DNA from: Bacteroidota bacterium
GTDB taxonomy: Bacteria > Bacteroidota > Bacteroidia > Bacteroidales > UBA10428
Direction: 5' to 3'
Assembly (NCBI GenBank): GCA_024640925.1
Contig: JAHEEB010000169.1
Coordinates: 1-7,644, forward strand
Length of the DNA stretch: 7,644 bases
The notes beneath the pieces are model-generated. The model was not told where the DNA came from, made no database searches, and saw nothing but the letters and a program-made list of their open reading frames with translations. How positions within the stretch are numbered: the stretch's first letter is position 1; every line of letters starts with the position of its first letter. This document shows, one piece after another, positions 6,412-7,644 of the stretch. The translations under genes and the position numbers were made by a program.

Positions 6412-7644
6412 ATGAATAATATCTTATCCGTGATTTCAAAAGCCAGCCTTTTATTGCTGGGATTTATCGGGCTTTTTAACTACCAGTTGGTTGCCCAAGC
6501 CGATAATTCTAAAAAAGTACTGGTATTCAGTATCAAGGAAGAAATTGCCAAACCTGCTTGGAGAACAACCCAACAGGCTTTCGAAGAAGCAAAAAAACAG
6601 AAAGCAGACTATATTCTTCTTCACCTTAATACCTATGGGGGCAGAGTAGATATTGCCGATTCCATACGAACAAAAATAATTAACTCAGATATTCCGGTTC
6701 TGTTATTTATCGATAACCAGGCGATTTCGGCCGGTGCACTTATCTCAATTGCCTGCGATAGCATATACATGCGTCCGGGAGGAAATATAGGAGCTGCTAC
6801 AGTTGTAGATCAGGGTGGAGCACAGGTTCCGGATAAATACCAGTCGTTTATGCGTTCGACAATGCGTTCAACAGCTCAATCGCATGGGAAAGACACGATT
6901 ATAAAAGATGGCGATACAACCTATGTTTGGAAGCGCAACCCCGACATAGCCCAGGCAATGGTTGATCCGTCGGTAAAATACCCAGGAGTGGTAGATTCGG
7001 GTCATGTACTTACGCTTACGGCCGAAGAAGCTATAAAAGTGGGCTATTGCCAGAGTCTGGCCAACGATATACCTGAAGTTTTAAAGAAAGCTTATCTTTC
7101 TAATGCCGAGGTTTATTATTACAAACCCAGTGGAAAAGAAAAACTTATCCGATTCTTTTTAAATCCTATTGTGCAGGGAATACTCATTCTTCTTATTGTT
7201 GGGGGTATTTATTTCGAACTGCAGGCGCCAGGCATCGGATTACCGCTTGGTTTAGCTATTGTTGCTGCTTTATTGTATTTTGCCCCACTTTATATCGAAG
7301 GACTTGCTCAACATTGGGAAATACTTGTTTTTATTGCGGGAATTGTTTTACTAGCTTTAGAAATATTTGTTATACCCGGATTTGGTGTTGCAGGTATTTC
7401 CGGAATTCTTCTCATTCTCGTTGGACTTACTATGGCCATGGTCGATAATGTTGTATTTGATTACGAGGGTGTAGGAGCATTCCACAAAGTTGCAAAGGTC
7501 TTTCTAAGGGTTGTTATATTTGTGGTGGCTGCTTTTGCCGGTTCTTTGTATCTGAGCAAAAATATAGGCAGTGCAAACTGGTTTAAAGGTTTTGCCCTTG
7601 ATGCCATTCAGGATACTTCTAAGGGATATATTAGCATCGATGTA
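6412..7644 (+). CDS. nfeD: NfeD-family membrane-bound serine protease (ClpP class), cut by right edge
   Basis: This is the long form of NfeD: an extracytoplasmic ClpP-like Ser/Lys protease domain followed by membrane spans and usually a C-terminal OB-fold. Members commonly pair with SPFH/flotillin proteins in membrane organisation and stress response. ATG 6412 gives a signal peptide (residues 1-30, hydrophobic ASLLLLGFIGLF, ending LVAQA). The protease domain covers ~35-230. It contains HLNTYGGRVDIADSI (71-85) and the nucleophile motif AISAGALIS with S106. GAATVVDQGG follows, then K142 (DKYQSFMRS) as the probable general base, then NPDIAQAMVD. Five hydrophobic spans follow near 251-268, 276-297, 303-323, 326-345 and 364-383, with PGFGVAGISG between two of them. 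The last residues (KGYISIDV) look like the lead-in to the OB-fold, which lies outside. The 411 visible codons have no stop. A flotillin gene just downstream is expected from family habit but cannot be seen. Confidence 0.93.
   Translation, partial: MNNILSVISKASLLLLGFIGLFNYQLVAQADNSKKVLVFSIKEEIAKPAWRTTQQAFEEAKKQKADYILLHLNTYGGRVDIADSIRTKIINSDIPVLLFIDNQAISAGALISIACDSIYMRPGGNIGAATVVDQGGAQVPDKYQSFMRSTMRSTAQSHGKDTIIKDGDTTYVWKRNPDIAQAMVDPSVKYPGVVDSGHVLTLTAEEAIKVGYCQSLANDIPEVLKKAYLSNAEVYYYKPSGKEKLIRFFLNPIVQGILILLIVGGIYFELQAPGIGLPLGLAIVAALLYFAPLYIEGLAQHWEILVFIAGIVLLALEIFVIPGFGVAGISGILLILVGLTMAMVDNVVFDYEGVGAFHKVAKVFLRVVIFVVAAFAGSLYLSKNIGSANWFKGFALDAIQDTSKGYISIDV

Noticed and set aside
6569..6981. Extra segment in the NfeD protease domain (residues ~160-174) as an unusual insertion
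   Set aside because: A short polar insertion before NPDIAQAMVD is, to my knowledge, ordinary in Bacteroidota members of the family, and the Ser/Lys dyad is unaffected.

Overview
The window looks like part of a Bacteroidota chromosome, probably an anaerobic or facultative member of the Bacteroidales/Marinilabiliales type. The DNA is AT-rich and Shine-Dalgarno sites are weak or absent. A perfect TAnnTTTG -7 promoter element lies before the last gene. The encoded proteins (soluble GAF-PAS kinase, secreted redoxin with a WCTIC active site, signal-peptide-bearing NfeD) fit that phylum. The lineage is inferred from style; there is no rRNA or marker gene here.

Left part (1-2476, minus strand): a two-gene same-strand unit. 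Alanine dehydrogenase (ald, 1364-2476) is complete, with every catalytic residue in canonical position. The N-terminal ~430 codons of hypF follow and run off the left edge. HypF makes the thiocarboxamide/cyano ligand precursor for [NiFe]-hydrogenase, so the organism should carry such a hydrogenase elsewhere. The hypF frame is intact, but it has no ATG, GTG or TTG before the acylphosphatase motif. It lies in the same frame as ald, behind TAA and then TGA.

Middle (2477-4946): a 334-bp divergent intergenic region with no recognisable gene, then a complete soluble sensor histidine kinase (GAF-PAS-HisKA-HATPase_c, start probably 2820). No response regulator is adjacent. A further 333 bp of AT-rich non-coding DNA follows.

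Right-middle (4947-6411): a secreted thioredoxin/AhpC-TSA-like protein split by a -1 frame change just after the signal peptide. The break sits at one CTTTAC that appears to serve two frames, consistent with a short deletion between repeats. Next comes a degenerate tandem array with a 42-bp period (about 7 units, ~5813-6110). In one frame it encodes a 14-residue Cys-rich unit (LIDxCxxKKCIQGx) with no stop and no normal start. The array is flanked by unexplained non-coding DNA. It is the least explained element in the window.

Right end (6412-7644): the start of an NfeD-family membrane serine protease (ClpP-class Ser/Lys dyad plus five membrane spans), truncated by the window edge. It is preceded by a good Bacteroidota promoter with a TGACA-N6-TGTCA palindrome across the -33 element.

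No tRNA, rRNA, CRISPR array, IS element or transposase was seen. Apart from ald-hypF, the genes look like independent transcription units.
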